NCBI GenBank assembly: GCA_004555705.1
Contig: SFHI01000055.1
Span: 1-22,525 of the forward strand
Length of the DNA stretch: 22,525 nucleotides
Reading direction: 5' to 3'
Source: Clostridiales bacterium
GTDB lineage: Bacteria; Bacillota; Clostridia; Oscillospirales; Oscillospiraceae
In this document: positions 6,615 through 13,502 of the stretch, in pieces
Numbering within the stretch: position 1 is the first letter of the stretch
Layout: each line of letters opens with the position of its first letter
Notes under the pieces: generated by a model
Seen by the model: only the letters and a program-made list of their open reading frames with translations
Databases searched by the model: none
Told to the model about the DNA's origin: nothing
Position numbers and translations under genes: made by a program

Positions 6615-7487
6615 ATGAAGAAGTTCCTGTCCGTTCTTGTAGCGCTGACCCTGCTGCTGTCCCTGGCCGCCTGCGGCAAGACCGAATCCAAGGCTGCCGT
6701 GTCCGACATCCCCGGCCTGGAGGACGGCGTGTTCACCGTGGGTATGGAGTGTGCCTACGCCCCCTACAACTGGACCCAGACCGACGACTCCAACGGAGCC
6801 GTACCCATCTCCAACGTACCCGGCGCCTACGCCAACGGCTATGATGTGATGATCGCCAAGAAGATCTGCGAGGCCAACGGCTGGGAGCTGGAGATTGTTT
6901 CCAGTGCCTGGGATTCCCTGACCCCCGCCGTCCAGTCCAAGACCATGGATGCCAACATCGCCGGTCAGTCCATGACCGCTGACCGGATGGCTGAGGTGGA
7001 CATGGCAGGCCCCTACTACTACGCCACCATCGTCTGCGTCACCACCAAGGACAGCCCCTATGCTTCCGCCCAGTCCATCCAGGACCTGGCCGGCGGTAAG
7101 TGCACCGCTCAGTCCGGCACCATCTGGTATGACTCCTGCCTGCCCCAGATTGCCGGCGTGGAGCTGCTGGCTCCTGCCGACACTGCTCCTGCCATGATTA
7201 TGTCCCTGCAGACCGGCACCGTGGATTTCATCTGCACCGATATGCCCACCGCCATGGGCGCGGTGGCCAAGGATGACAGCCTGGTGATTCTGGACTTCTC
7301 CGGCACCGACGGTGACTTCCAGTTCGCGACCGAAGAGGAGCGGGCTGAGAACGTGAACATCGGCATCTCCGTGCTGAAGGGCAACACCGCTCTGAAGGAA
7401 GCCATTGACGCCGTGCTCTCCCAGATGACCGTGGAGGACTTCAACAAGCTGATGGACGAAGCCATTGCCGTCCAGCCCGAAATCTGA
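6615..7487 (+). CDS. Lysine ABC transporter substrate-binding lipoprotein
   Basis: The 290-aa protein begins with a lipoprotein signal peptide with lipobox LAAC (residues 17-20, Cys20 lipidated), so it should be anchored outside the membrane. The mature part is a family 3 solute-binding domain (polar amino acids) with features such as FTVGMECAYAPYNW (about 40-53) and YDVMIAKKICEANGWELE. The family binds basic or polar amino acids. Lysine is inferred from the riboswitch in the leader. ATG 6615 has AAGAGAGG nine bases upstream. It is the first gene of a three-gene importer operon and is followed by a long RNA hairpin that may give it a higher message level than the permease. Confidence 0.93.
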   Translation: MKKFLSVLVALTLLLSLAACGKTESKAAVSDIPGLEDGVFTVGMECAYAPYNWTQTDDSNGAVPISNVPGAYANGYDVMIAKKICEANGWELEIVSSAWDSLTPAVQSKTMDANIAGQSMTADRMAEVDMAGPYYYATIVCVTTKDSPYASAQSIQDLAGGKCTAQSGTIWYDSCLPQIAGVELLAPADTAPAMIMSLQTGTVDFICTDMPTAMGAVAKDDSLVILDFSGTDGDFQFATEEERAENVNIGISVLKGNTALKEAIDAVLSQMTVEDFNKLMDEAIAVQPEI

Positions 7488-7492
7488 TATTC

Positions 7493-7530
7493 CTTCCGTC
7501 ATCCCCTCTGCACGGAGGGGATGACGGAAG
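7493..7530 (+). promoter_or_regulatory. Intercistronic 17-bp hairpin
   Basis: Bases 7493-7509 pair with 7514-7530 (one G-U, loop GCAC), starting six bases past the lipoprotein stop codon. No T-run follows, so this is not a classic terminator. Such hairpins often block 3' exonucleases and raise the binding-protein message above that of the downstream permease. Confidence 0.75.
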
Positions 7531-7563
7531 CTGTTTCTCTGAATCGAAAGGAGCAAAAGCCCC

Positions 7564-8439
7564 ATGGATAAGCTGATCGAGCTGGGCCAGGACATGGCCA
7601 AGCTTTGGAGCAACTATTACTTAATGTACTTAAACGGCGTGAAGAATACCCTGATCCTGGCTCTGGTAGCCACGGCCATCGGCTGTATCATTGGGCTTGT
7701 CTGCGGAATTCTCAACACCATTCCCTATTCCAAGAGCGATTCCCCCCTGAAGCGGTTCGTGCTGAAGCTGATTCGGATTCTGGTACGGATCTATGTAGAG
7801 GTGTTCCGGGGCACTCCCATGGTGCTGCAGGCGGTGTTCATCTTCTACGGCCTGCCCTACTTTACCGATAACGCCATGCGCTTCAACAGCGTCTGGGCGG
7901 CTGCCATCTTAATCGTGTCCATCAACACCGGCGCCTACATGGCCGAGTCCGTCCGGGGCGGCATCATCTCCATCGACCCGGGCCAGACCGAGGGCGCCAA
8001 AGCCATCGGCATGACCCATGTACAGACCATGCTGAACGTAATCCTTCCCCAGGCCCTGCGCAACATCATGCCCCAGATCGGCAACAACTTCATCATCAAC
8101 GTGAAGGACACCTCCGTCATGTTCATCATCAGCTTCACGGAGTTCTTTGCATTCCACCGCTACATCACCGGCGTCAACAATATGTACTTCCCCTCCGCGG
8201 CCATTGAGATGATCGGCTATCTGACCATGACCCTGGTTGCCTCCTTCCTGCTGCGGTGGCTGGAGCGGAAGATGGACGGAAGCGACAACTACGAGCTGGT
8301 ACAGACCGACCAGCTCACCATGACCGCCGGAACCTACAACCACCCGCACCGCGGAACCCCCTTCGACGAGCACAGCAAAGAGTACCGGGATCAGGTCAGC
8401 CAGGAACTGAGATACGGCCGCACGAGAGGAGAACGCTGA
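7564..8439 (+). CDS. Lysine ABC transporter permease
   Basis: The 291-aa membrane protein belongs to the HisM/ArtQ-type permeases of polar amino acid importers. It has about five hydrophobic segments. The family EAA loop that contacts the ATPase is seen as EGAKAIGMTHVQTMLNVILP (about 143-162), and FRGTPMVLQ (81-89) is the other typical segment. ATG 7564 follows GAAAGGAG at normal spacing. The N-terminus has an amphipathic stretch of about 20 residues, and the C-terminal tail of about 45 residues is hydrophilic and longer than usual. Its stop codon is one base from the ATPase start, so translation is probably coupled. Lysine as substrate is inferred from the riboswitch. A single permease gene implies a homodimer. 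Confidence 0.93.
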   Translation: MDKLIELGQDMAKLWSNYYLMYLNGVKNTLILALVATAIGCIIGLVCGILNTIPYSKSDSPLKRFVLKLIRILVRIYVEVFRGTPMVLQAVFIFYGLPYFTDNAMRFNSVWAAAILIVSINTGAYMAESVRGGIISIDPGQTEGAKAIGMTHVQTMLNVILPQALRNIMPQIGNNFIINVKDTSVMFIISFTEFFAFHRYITGVNNMYFPSAAIEMIGYLTMTLVASFLLRWLERKMDGSDNYELVQTDQLTMTAGTYNHPHRGTPFDEHSKEYRDQVSQELRYGRTRGER

Positions 8440-8440
8440 T

Positions 8441-9181
8441 ATGGCAGACAAGATCTTACAGGTCAACCACCTGTCCAAATCCTTCGGCACCCACGAAGTC
8501 CTGCGGGACATTGATTTCACCGTGAGCAAGGGTGACGTAACCTCCATCATCGGCGCTTCCGGCTCCGGCAAGAGCACCCTGCTTCGCTGCATCAACCTGC
8601 TGGAAAATCCTACCTCCGGCGAAATCCTCTACCACGGACAGAACGTGGTAGCCCGGGGCTTCAATGCCCCCGCCTACCGCTCCCATGTGGGCATGGTGTT
8701 CCAGTCCTTCAACCTGTTCAACAACATGACCGTGCTGGACAACTGCGTGGTGGGTCAGGTCAAGGTTCTGAAGAAGAATAAAGAGGAAGCCCACGCCCAT
8801 GCCATGGAGTACCTGGAAAAGGTGGGCATGGCCCCCTACATCAAGGCCAAGCCCCGGCAGCTCTCCGGCGGCCAGAAGCAGCGGGTTGCCATCGCCCGGG
8901 CCCTGGCCATGGACCCGGAGGTGCTGCTCTTTGACGAGCCCACCTCCGCCCTGGACCCGGAAATGGTGGGCGAGGTGCTGACCGTCATGCGAAGCCTGGC
9001 CCAGGAAGGAATGACCATGCTGGTGGTCACCCACGAAATGGCCTTCGCCCGAGACGTAAGCAACCATGTGGTCTATATGTCCGGCGGCGTCATCTGCGAG
9101 GAGGGCGCGCCCCAGGAGGTATTCGGCAATCCCCAGAAGCAGGAAACCCGGGATTTCCTGTCCCGGTTCCGCAACAGCTAA
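8441..9181 (+). CDS. Lysine ABC transporter ATPase
   Basis: The 246-aa protein is the nucleotide-binding subunit of a polar amino acid importer (GlnQ/HisP type). It shows Walker A GASGSGKST (38-46), Q-loop VFQSFNLF (86-93), signature LSGGQKQRVA (141-150), Walker B VLLFDEP (161-167), D-loop SALD (169-172) and the switch histidine in VVTHEM (H198). All catalytic residues are intact and the length is normal. The ATG sits one base after the permease stop, with GAGAGGAG upstream. It ends the operon, and a strong hairpin terminator lies 45 bases downstream. Confidence 0.95.
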   Translation: MADKILQVNHLSKSFGTHEVLRDIDFTVSKGDVTSIIGASGSGKSTLLRCINLLENPTSGEILYHGQNVVARGFNAPAYRSHVGMVFQSFNLFNNMTVLDNCVVGQVKVLKKNKEEAHAHAMEYLEKVGMAPYIKAKPRQLSGGQKQRVAIARALAMDPEVLLFDEPTSALDPEMVGEVLTVMRSLAQEGMTMLVVTHEMAFARDVSNHVVYMSGGVICEEGAPQEVFGNPQKQETRDFLSRFRNS

Positions 9182-9188
9182 GCGCTTG

Positions 9189-9217
9189 TTGACATTTCCC
9201 TCAAATTATGGTATTCT
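9189..9217 (+). promoter_or_regulatory. Promoter directly before a terminator
   Basis: TTGACA (9189-9194) and TATTCT (9212-9217) are separated by 17 bases, eight bases past the ATPase stop. The predicted start near 9224 lies at the base of the hairpin 9226-9264. Transcription would either make an RNA of about 45 nt or read through into ilvE. TTGACATTTCCC, TATTCTA and GGCAAGG-N-CGTC occur in the same order upstream of the AGCS gene. Confidence 0.6.
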
Positions 9218-9225
9218 ATCCCATG

Positions 9226-9269
9226 GGCAAGGTCGTCCGGCATTCACGCCAGGACGACCTTGCCTTTTT
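9226..9269 (+). terminator. Terminator of the lysine transport operon
   Basis: A 13-bp stem (9226-9238 with 9252-9264), extended by GGC/GCC within the loop, is followed by TTTTT (9265-9269). It can end the ABC transporter message and also any transcript from the promoter at 9189. Confidence 0.85.
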
Positions 9270-9302
9270 CAGCGGCTTTCGGTTTCGCACAGAAGGAAGA
9301 TG

Positions 9303-9458
9303 AATTGTTGTTTAGAATTGACAATTAACAATTGATAATTGACAATTAAGGAATCCCTTCGGGATAAAAAAGAAATATTTATGGCCAAATACAAGGCATT
9401 TTATCTCAAAATCGTCCCGTAGGGACACAATAATTGTCAACTCCGCTAAACAACAATT
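9303..9458. repeat. TIR element 4 (156 bp, CAATTGACAATT core)
   Basis: The ends AATTGTTGTTTAG (9303-9315) and its exact complement (9446-9458) enclose an AT-rich core. The left part has tandem GACAATTAACAATTG-like motifs (9315-9350), with AATTGTCAA near the right end. Inside, CCCTTCGGG and CGTCCCGTAGGGAC are short palindromes. The core is unrelated to the other seven. It lies between the operon terminator and ilvE. Confidence 0.8.
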
Positions 9459-9512
9459 TATTGTTCTCCTAATGAAACGCAATAAACACATTCTATTTAT
9501 GGAGCGATGAAA

Positions 9513-10526
9513 ATGGAAAAGAAAACCATGGATTGGGGCAATCTCAGCTTTGGCTACACCCCCGCAGACTATCGATATGTATCCAACTACGTTGGCGGCA
9601 AATGGGATGAAGGGTTCCTCTCAGACCAGCCCAATATCACCATCAGTGAAAGTGCCTGTGTGCTCCACTATGCCCAGACCTGCTTCGAGGGGTTGAAGGC
9701 CTATTCCACCGAGGATGGCAGAATCATCTGCTTCCGGCCGGACCTGAACGGAAAGCGCATGGCGGACTCCTGTCGCCGGATGAAAATGCCCGTATTCCCG
9801 GAGGAACGGTTCCTTGAAGCAGTGGACAAAACCGTCCGGGCCAATGCCGCCTGGGTGCCGCCCTATGGCTCCGGAGCCTCGCTGTATCTGCGGCCCCTGA
9901 TGATCGGCACCACGCCGGTGCTGGGAGTGAAGCCCGCCAGCGAATTCCAGTTCCGCCTCTTTGCCTCCCCGGTAGGGCCCTATTTCAAGGGGGATGCCAG
10001 GGCCCTGACCCTCCGGGTTTCCGACCTGGACCGGGCAGCTCCTCGGGGTACCGGCCACATCAAGGCGGGCCTCAACTACGCCATGAGCCTGTATAACATT
10101 GTGGATGCCCACGACCACGGCTTCGACGAAAACGTCTACCTGGACCCCGCTACCCGTACCTATATCGAAGAAACCGGCGGGGCCAACATCCTCTTTGTCA
10201 CACCGGAGGGGAAGCTGGTAACCCCCGCCTCCGGCAGCATTCTCCCCTCCATTACCCGCCGCTCCCTGCTGGAGGTAGCGAAAACCTATTTGGGGATGGA
10301 GGTAGCGGAGCGGCCCGTGGCCCTGGAGGAAATCGGCTCCTTTGCCGAATGCGGCCTGTGCGGCACCGCCGCGGTCATCTCCCCGGTGGGCAAGATCGTG
10401 GACCACGACCGGGAGTTCACCTTCGAAGGCAACGGTCCCTGGATTCAGAAGCTCTACACCACCCTCCGCGGCATCCAGCAGGGCCGCATCCCCGCCCCCT
10501 CCGGCTGGATCCGTGAAATCTGCTGA
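9513..10526 (+). CDS. ilvE: Branched-chain amino acid aminotransferase
   Basis: The 337-aa protein is a fold-type IV PLP enzyme of the group II branched-chain aminotransferases. It exchanges the amino group between leucine, isoleucine or valine and 2-oxoglutarate, both in synthesis and breakdown. Visible hallmarks are the PLP lysine in GTGHIKAGLNY (K184), the glutamate in EETGGANI (E220), HYAQTCFEGLKAY near 52-64 and YLRPLMIG near 125-132. The start is taken at 9513: GGAG (9501-9504) has eight bases to this ATG but only two to the in-frame ATG at 9507. It is monocistronic. No good promoter is seen right upstream, so it may depend on 9189. TIR element 5 follows 18 bases after the stop. Confidence 0.94.
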   Translation: MEKKTMDWGNLSFGYTPADYRYVSNYVGGKWDEGFLSDQPNITISESACVLHYAQTCFEGLKAYSTEDGRIICFRPDLNGKRMADSCRRMKMPVFPEERFLEAVDKTVRANAAWVPPYGSGASLYLRPLMIGTTPVLGVKPASEFQFRLFASPVGPYFKGDARALTLRVSDLDRAAPRGTGHIKAGLNYAMSLYNIVDAHDHGFDENVYLDPATRTYIEETGGANILFVTPEGKLVTPASGSILPSITRRSLLEVAKTYLGMEVAERPVALEEIGSFAECGLCGTAAVISPVGKIVDHDREFTFEGNGPWIQKLYTTLRGIQQGRIPAPSGWIREIC

Positions 10527-10544
10527 TTAACAAGATACTCAGAT

Positions 10545-10720
10545 AAATTGTTGTTTACAGTTTTCAAACACCTTACGTTGCTACCGTAGGGGCGGCTATT
10601 AGCCGCCCGAAACCTTCCGTATTTTGAGCATTTCCGTTAGAACGGAGTGCTTTTGCAGACGAAAGGTTACGGGCGGATAATATCCGCCCCTACGATAACC
10701 GAATCGCTAAACAACAATTT
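10545..10720. repeat. TIR element 5 (176 bp, double GGGCGG core)
   Basis: Perfect 13-bp ends AAATTGTTGTTTA (10545-10557) and complement (10708-10720). The left part nearly matches element 1, with the GGGGCGG-CTATTAGCC-GCCC palindrome. The right part adds an inverted copy (CGGGCGGATAATATCCGCCC at 10669-10688). Element 1 looks like a shorter form that lacks this second half. Confidence 0.85.
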
Positions 10721-10754
10721 CCCGCTTTGCTGGTGTAACACAATACAGATAACG

Positions 10755-10780
10755 AAAAGGAGCGCCTCGGCGCTCCTTTT
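10755..10780 (-). terminator. Terminator of the zinc-ribbon membrane protein gene
   Basis: The arms 10755-10766 and 10769-10780 are perfect complements (about 11 effective base pairs, tight loop). On the minus strand the stem ends in TTTTCGTT. It begins six bases past the stop codon at 10786 and can work in both directions. Confidence 0.8.
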
Positions 10781-10785
10781 GCTGT

Positions 10786-11742
10786 TTAATTCAGATCGAT
10801 GTACTTGACGCCGGAAACATCCTTCCCGGCCTGCCGCAGCAGGGCGAAAACGCCCAGAGCCGCAAAGAGGAGCCCCATCAGCACATTCTTGATCAGGTAG
10901 CCCCTGTACTCGGCATCCTCCGACAGCACCAGCCAGATCAGCAGCGGGATATCCCCCACCGCGATGCCGGGCAGCTCCCCGCCCTGGATCATGCTGAAAA
11001 CCGTGAAAGCCTCCGCGCCCAGATTGCCCAGCAGAACGCCGAAAACCACGGCAAAGATCAGGATCACCACCTTGCCCTTGCCCTGCTTTCCCCGGGCAAG
11101 ATCGTAGCCCTTTTCCGCAAGGAAACCGATCAGCAGGCCGACGATGGAGGCAATATAGCCGATGCTCAGCACAATGGCCCATACAACCGCACCCAGGACG
11201 GAACCCGCCAGTGCGCCCAACAGGCCCGTAATGTAGTGGCCGGTATCCTCCCGGCTCCGCTGCTCGTTGCCTTCCTCCACCGCCTGGCGAACCCTGCCCG
11301 CGCAGGCGTCGTGGAAGTGATGGGCAACGCCATCCACCATGGCCCAGCGGCCCCGGTCGATGGGCATGCCGCACTCCGGGCAGATATCCACACCGCTGGC
11401 GCCGAATGTGCGCAGCAGTGGGAGCACCCAATCCAGAAACGCCCGGATTTTCTTCATGGTGCCGGGATTGTCCTGAAAGTTCACCACAATGGTTCTGGAA
11501 TCAACCCCGAGCCCAATGACGCGGAATTCCTTCTTCACATTCCGGGCATTCACCGCGTCCATGAAGCCGGTGCGTCCGGCAGGATCGCTGAACCGGGTGG
11601 AAAAAACGATCCGTTTATAGCCCCCGCCCTCATTCAGCGTCGCGGCAAAGCCCCCCAGGCTTCCGTAGGCGATGCCGCCGCTGACAGTCATTCCATACTC
11701 CTCTGCCAGTTTCTTGAGTCCGCTTCCGATCAAGCAAACCAC
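10786..11742 (-). CDS. Putative zinc-ribbon membrane protein, unknown function
   Basis: The 318-aa protein has no family name I can assign. The N-terminal 115 residues are soluble and contain alpha/beta-type stretches (KRIVFSTRF, SRTIVVNFQD). A CPEC motif (C121, C124) with HHFHDAC (H141-C147) makes a probable zinc site. After it come four or more hydrophobic segments (about 172-206, 225-245, 260-273, 288-303). The protein is probably membrane-bound with a cytoplasmic sensor or adaptor domain. The start is GTG 11742, with GGAG six bases upstream. TTG 11733 is a possible alternative. It is divergent from a small HTH regulator, and a 12-bp palindrome lies in its promoter spacer, so it is probably regulated by that protein. 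Confidence 0.75.
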   Translation of the reverse strand: MVCLIGSGLKKLAEEYGMTVSGGIAYGSLGGFAATLNEGGGYKRIVFSTRFSDPAGRTGFMDAVNARNVKKEFRVIGLGVDSRTIVVNFQDNPGTMKKIRAFLDWVLPLLRTFGASGVDICPECGMPIDRGRWAMVDGVAHHFHDACAGRVRQAVEEGNEQRSREDTGHYITGLLGALAGSVLGAVVWAIVLSIGYIASIVGLLIGFLAEKGYDLARGKQGKGKVVILIFAVVFGVLLGNLGAEAFTVFSMIQGGELPGIAVGDIPLLIWLVLSEDAEYRGYLIKNVLMGLLFAALGVFALLRQAGKDVSGVKYIDLN

Positions 11743-11765
11743 CTCTTTCTCCAGATTCTGGAAAT

Positions 11766-11794
11766 ATTATAGCACAGGAATTCCTGAAATGCAA
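11766..11794 (-). promoter_or_regulatory. Promoter with palindromic operator, zinc-ribbon protein gene
   Basis: On the minus strand TTGCAT (11794-11789) and a perfect TATAAT (11771-11766) are separated by 17 bases. A perfect 12-bp palindrome CAGGAATTCCTG (11775-11786) sits within the spacer, an ideal place for a repressor. The neighbouring HTH protein is the natural candidate. Confidence 0.6.
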
Positions 11795-11837
11795 CAACTA
11801 GTTCAGCTACAGGTACTATTCTTTTCTTCAGATTTCA

Positions 11838-11843
11838 TATAAT
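11838..11843 (+). promoter_or_regulatory. -10 element of the small HTH gene
   Basis: TATAAT is perfect and lies 28 bases upstream of the ATG. No -35 resembling TTGACA is found at 16-18 bases, so the promoter may need an activator or be weak. The transcript leader would be only about 15 nt. Confidence 0.45.
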
Positions 11844-11865
11844 ACCGTCAAAGGCGGTGGTGGAT

Positions 11866-12105
11866 ATGAAATTGAATCAGGCAGTCAGCCTGCGACTGCA
11901 GGAGCTTCTGGCGGAGCGGGGCATGACCCAGTATCAGCTTTTTACAAAGAGCGGCGTTCCGAAATCCACCATCCACAATCTGATTCAATGCTCCTATGAT
12001 TCGGTGAAGCTGAGGATTATCCACGAGCTCTGCCAGGGCTTCGGAATCAGCATCAGCGAGTTTTTCCAGTCCCCCCTGTTTGAGGAGATCAACCTGGACC
12101 CCTGA
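11866..12105 (+). CDS. Small XRE-type helix-turn-helix regulator
   Basis: The 79-aa protein is a single helix-turn-helix domain of the Cro/C1 type. It shows LRLQELLAERGMTQYQLFTK followed by SGVPKSTIHNLI, the usual recognition helix pattern, and then CQGFGISISEFF. It has no effector domain, so it would act as a simple DNA-binding dimer. The ATG 11866 is chosen because GGTGG/AAAGG lie upstream at usable spacing. The in-frame GTG codons at 11857 and 11860 overlap this site. It is divergent from the zinc-ribbon membrane protein gene and may repress it through the palindrome at 11775-11786. This is inferred from position. Confidence 0.85.
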   Translation: MKLNQAVSLRLQELLAERGMTQYQLFTKSGVPKSTIHNLIQCSYDSVKLRIIHELCQGFGISISEFFQSPLFEEINLDP

Positions 12106-12148
12106 GAAAACCGACAGCCCCTGGAATTCCGCCGACTCCTCCTCATGT

Positions 12149-12316
12149 AAATTGTTGTTTACAGTTTTCATACACGTTGCGTTTATACCGTAGGGGCGGA
12201 TATTATCCGCCCGAACGCTTAAGTTTTTTGAGCGTTTTCGATAGAACAGGGCGCTTTGGTAGACGAAAGCAAAGCGGGCGGCTCCCCTACGGCAAAATCT
12301 CACTAAACAACAATTT
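12149..12316. repeat. TIR element 6 (168 bp, GGGCGG core)
   Basis: Perfect 13-bp ends AAATTGTTGTTTA (12149-12161) and complement (12304-12316). The left 60 bases resemble elements 1 and 5, with GGGGCGGATATTATCCGCCC. The right half has GGGCGGCTCCCCTACGG, a degraded inverted copy. The element ends five bases before the stop codon of the M23 peptidase gene (convergent with the small HTH gene). Confidence 0.85.
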
Positions 12317-12321
12317 CCCCC

Positions 12322-13281
12322 TCACACCTCCGGTTCCCCCACAGGGTACTCCTCCACATCCAAATCCCGGTAGGGGTACACCCGCTGCCATCCCTCCGCT
12401 GTTTTCCGGAGGCTGCTGCGGTGAGTGGACAGGAGCCGGACAATGTTGTACACGTCGATCCAGATTTCCGAATTGCACTCCTTCTGGCTCTCGTCAAACA
12501 CCAGCTGAAGGCCGAAATGCAGGTGCACCGTTTCGATGTTGTTGACGTTTTCCCGGTCGGAGTAGCCGGTTCTCCCCATAAAACCGATCAGGTCCCCCGC
12601 CTGCACCACATCCCCCTCCTGAAGCCCCGGGGCGAAGGGGGTGTCCTTCTTCAGGTGGGCATAGTAATAGTAGCGGCGGCTGTCAAAGGAGCGGATGCCC
12701 ACCCGCCAGCCGCCGTACCGGTTCCAGCCCATGGCTTCCACAATGCCCCCCTCCACCGCCACAATAGGGGTTCCCAGGCCGCCCATCAGGTCGTTGCCCA
12801 AGTGCTTTCGCTGAAAGCCAAAGGAGCGGCTGACGCCGAAATCGTCACAGTGGCTGTACCCATACCCCGCTGCCACGGGAGAGAAGGCCTTCAGGCCATA
12901 ACACGCTTTCCACTCCCCGTCTTTTTCAATGGCGTAGCTTCCCACCAAACCGCCCAGGGCCGCCGTATAAGCCCTGTGGTAATAGTCGTAATACTTGTAC
13001 TGGTCCCCCAGCAGCTCCTGGACAGACCGGTCCCCCTTCAGATCCGCCGCTGCCTTCTTCACGGAGGCCAGGCCGCATTTTCCCCCCGTGCGGCAGGCGG
13101 CCAGGGCCAGCGTATCAATCCAGCAGATATGCTTTTCCTGGTCAAAGGTCGCAATATCCTGATCCAGGGCATATTTCAGAGCCTCATAGCCCACGTCAAA
13201 ATCCACCCACCGGATGGGCTCGGCTCGCACCGGCACCACCATTGCAAATAATACCAAAAGAATCAAAATCCGCCTTTTCAT
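12322..13281 (-). CDS. Secreted M23-family metallopeptidase
   Basis: The 319-aa protein has an N-terminal signal peptide (KRRILILLVLFAMVVPVRA, about 1-20). It has an M23/lysostaphin-type zinc peptidase domain in the C-terminal half: H160 and D164 in RKHLGNDLMGG, the hydrophobic strand GIVEAMGWN, YYYYAHL (H209), and the HxH pair in VHLHFGL (H253, H255). The family cuts cross-links in peptidoglycan. The region between 25 and 135 has no recognised domain and contains four cysteines. Its own ribosome-binding site (AGAGGTG) lies in the loop, and its ATG in the stem, of a perfect 20-bp inverted repeat, so translation may be shut off in the folded message. No partner genes are adjacent. Confidence 0.9.
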   Translation of the reverse strand: MKRRILILLVLFAMVVPVRAEPIRWVDFDVGYEALKYALDQDIATFDQEKHICWIDTLALAACRTGGKCGLASVKKAAADLKGDRSVQELLGDQYKYYDYYHRAYTAALGGLVGSYAIEKDGEWKACYGLKAFSPVAAGYGYSHCDDFGVSRSFGFQRKHLGNDLMGGLGTPIVAVEGGIVEAMGWNRYGGWRVGIRSFDSRRYYYYAHLKKDTPFAPGLQEGDVVQAGDLIGFMGRTGYSDRENVNNIETVHLHFGLQLVFDESQKECNSEIWIDVYNIVRLLSTHRSSLRKTAEGWQRVYPYRDLDVEEYPVGEPEV

Positions 13282-13319
13282 ACCCTCACCTCTTGGATTA
13301 GGGTATGAAAAGGCGGATT
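13267..13319 (-). promoter_or_regulatory. Inverted repeat masking the M23 start codon
   Basis: Bases 13267-13286 and 13300-13319 are perfect 20-bp inverted repeats with a 13-base loop. On the minus strand the 3' arm contains the M23 ATG and its first four codons, and the loop holds the ribosome-binding site. An RNA with this 5' end would bury the start codon in a very stable stem. Confidence 0.85.
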
Positions 13320-13320
13320 A

Positions 13321-13350
13321 TTTATAAATGGAAATCCTTTCAAGCGGCAA
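13321..13350 (-). promoter_or_regulatory. Candidate promoter of the M23 peptidase gene
   Basis: On the minus strand TTGCCG (13350-13345) is followed after 18 bases by TATAAA (13326-13321). The predicted start is near 13314, inside the distal arm of the inverted repeat, so the transcript would begin almost at the hairpin. Confidence 0.5.
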
Positions 13351-13367
13351 TCCGTCCCGGATGGAAC

Positions 13368-13484
13368 GACAAATTGTTGTTTGATGCTGTTTGAAAAAGT
13401 TACCTGTCATTGCGAGACCAGTCCGCAGACTGGTCTCGCAATGACAGGTAATTTGGGACGCATCCCGTCAAACACCAATTTGTC
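13368..13484. repeat. TIR element 7 (117 bp, TGTCATTGCGAG core)
   Basis: The ends of 17 bp (13368-13384 and 13468-13484) pair with one mismatch and contain AAATTGTTGTTTG. The core is a perfect 24-bp palindrome (13400-13423 with 13428-13451, loop CGCA). It is related to elements 2 and 8. It lies between the M23 peptidase gene and dusB. Confidence 0.85.
13393..13451 (-). terminator. Terminator for dusB inside TIR element 7
   Basis: On the minus strand the 24-bp stem with a 4-base loop is followed by CTTTTTC (13399-13393). It lies about 50 bases past the dusB stop codon and should end that message. Confidence 0.7.
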
Positions 13485-13502
13485 TGTCCGACGCTTCCTG
13501 CG

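Noticed and set aside
6579..7613. Open frame of 344 codons on the minus strand opposite the lipoprotein gene
   Set aside because: It overlaps the ribosome-binding site and signal peptide of the real gene and has Gly/His-rich antisense composition.
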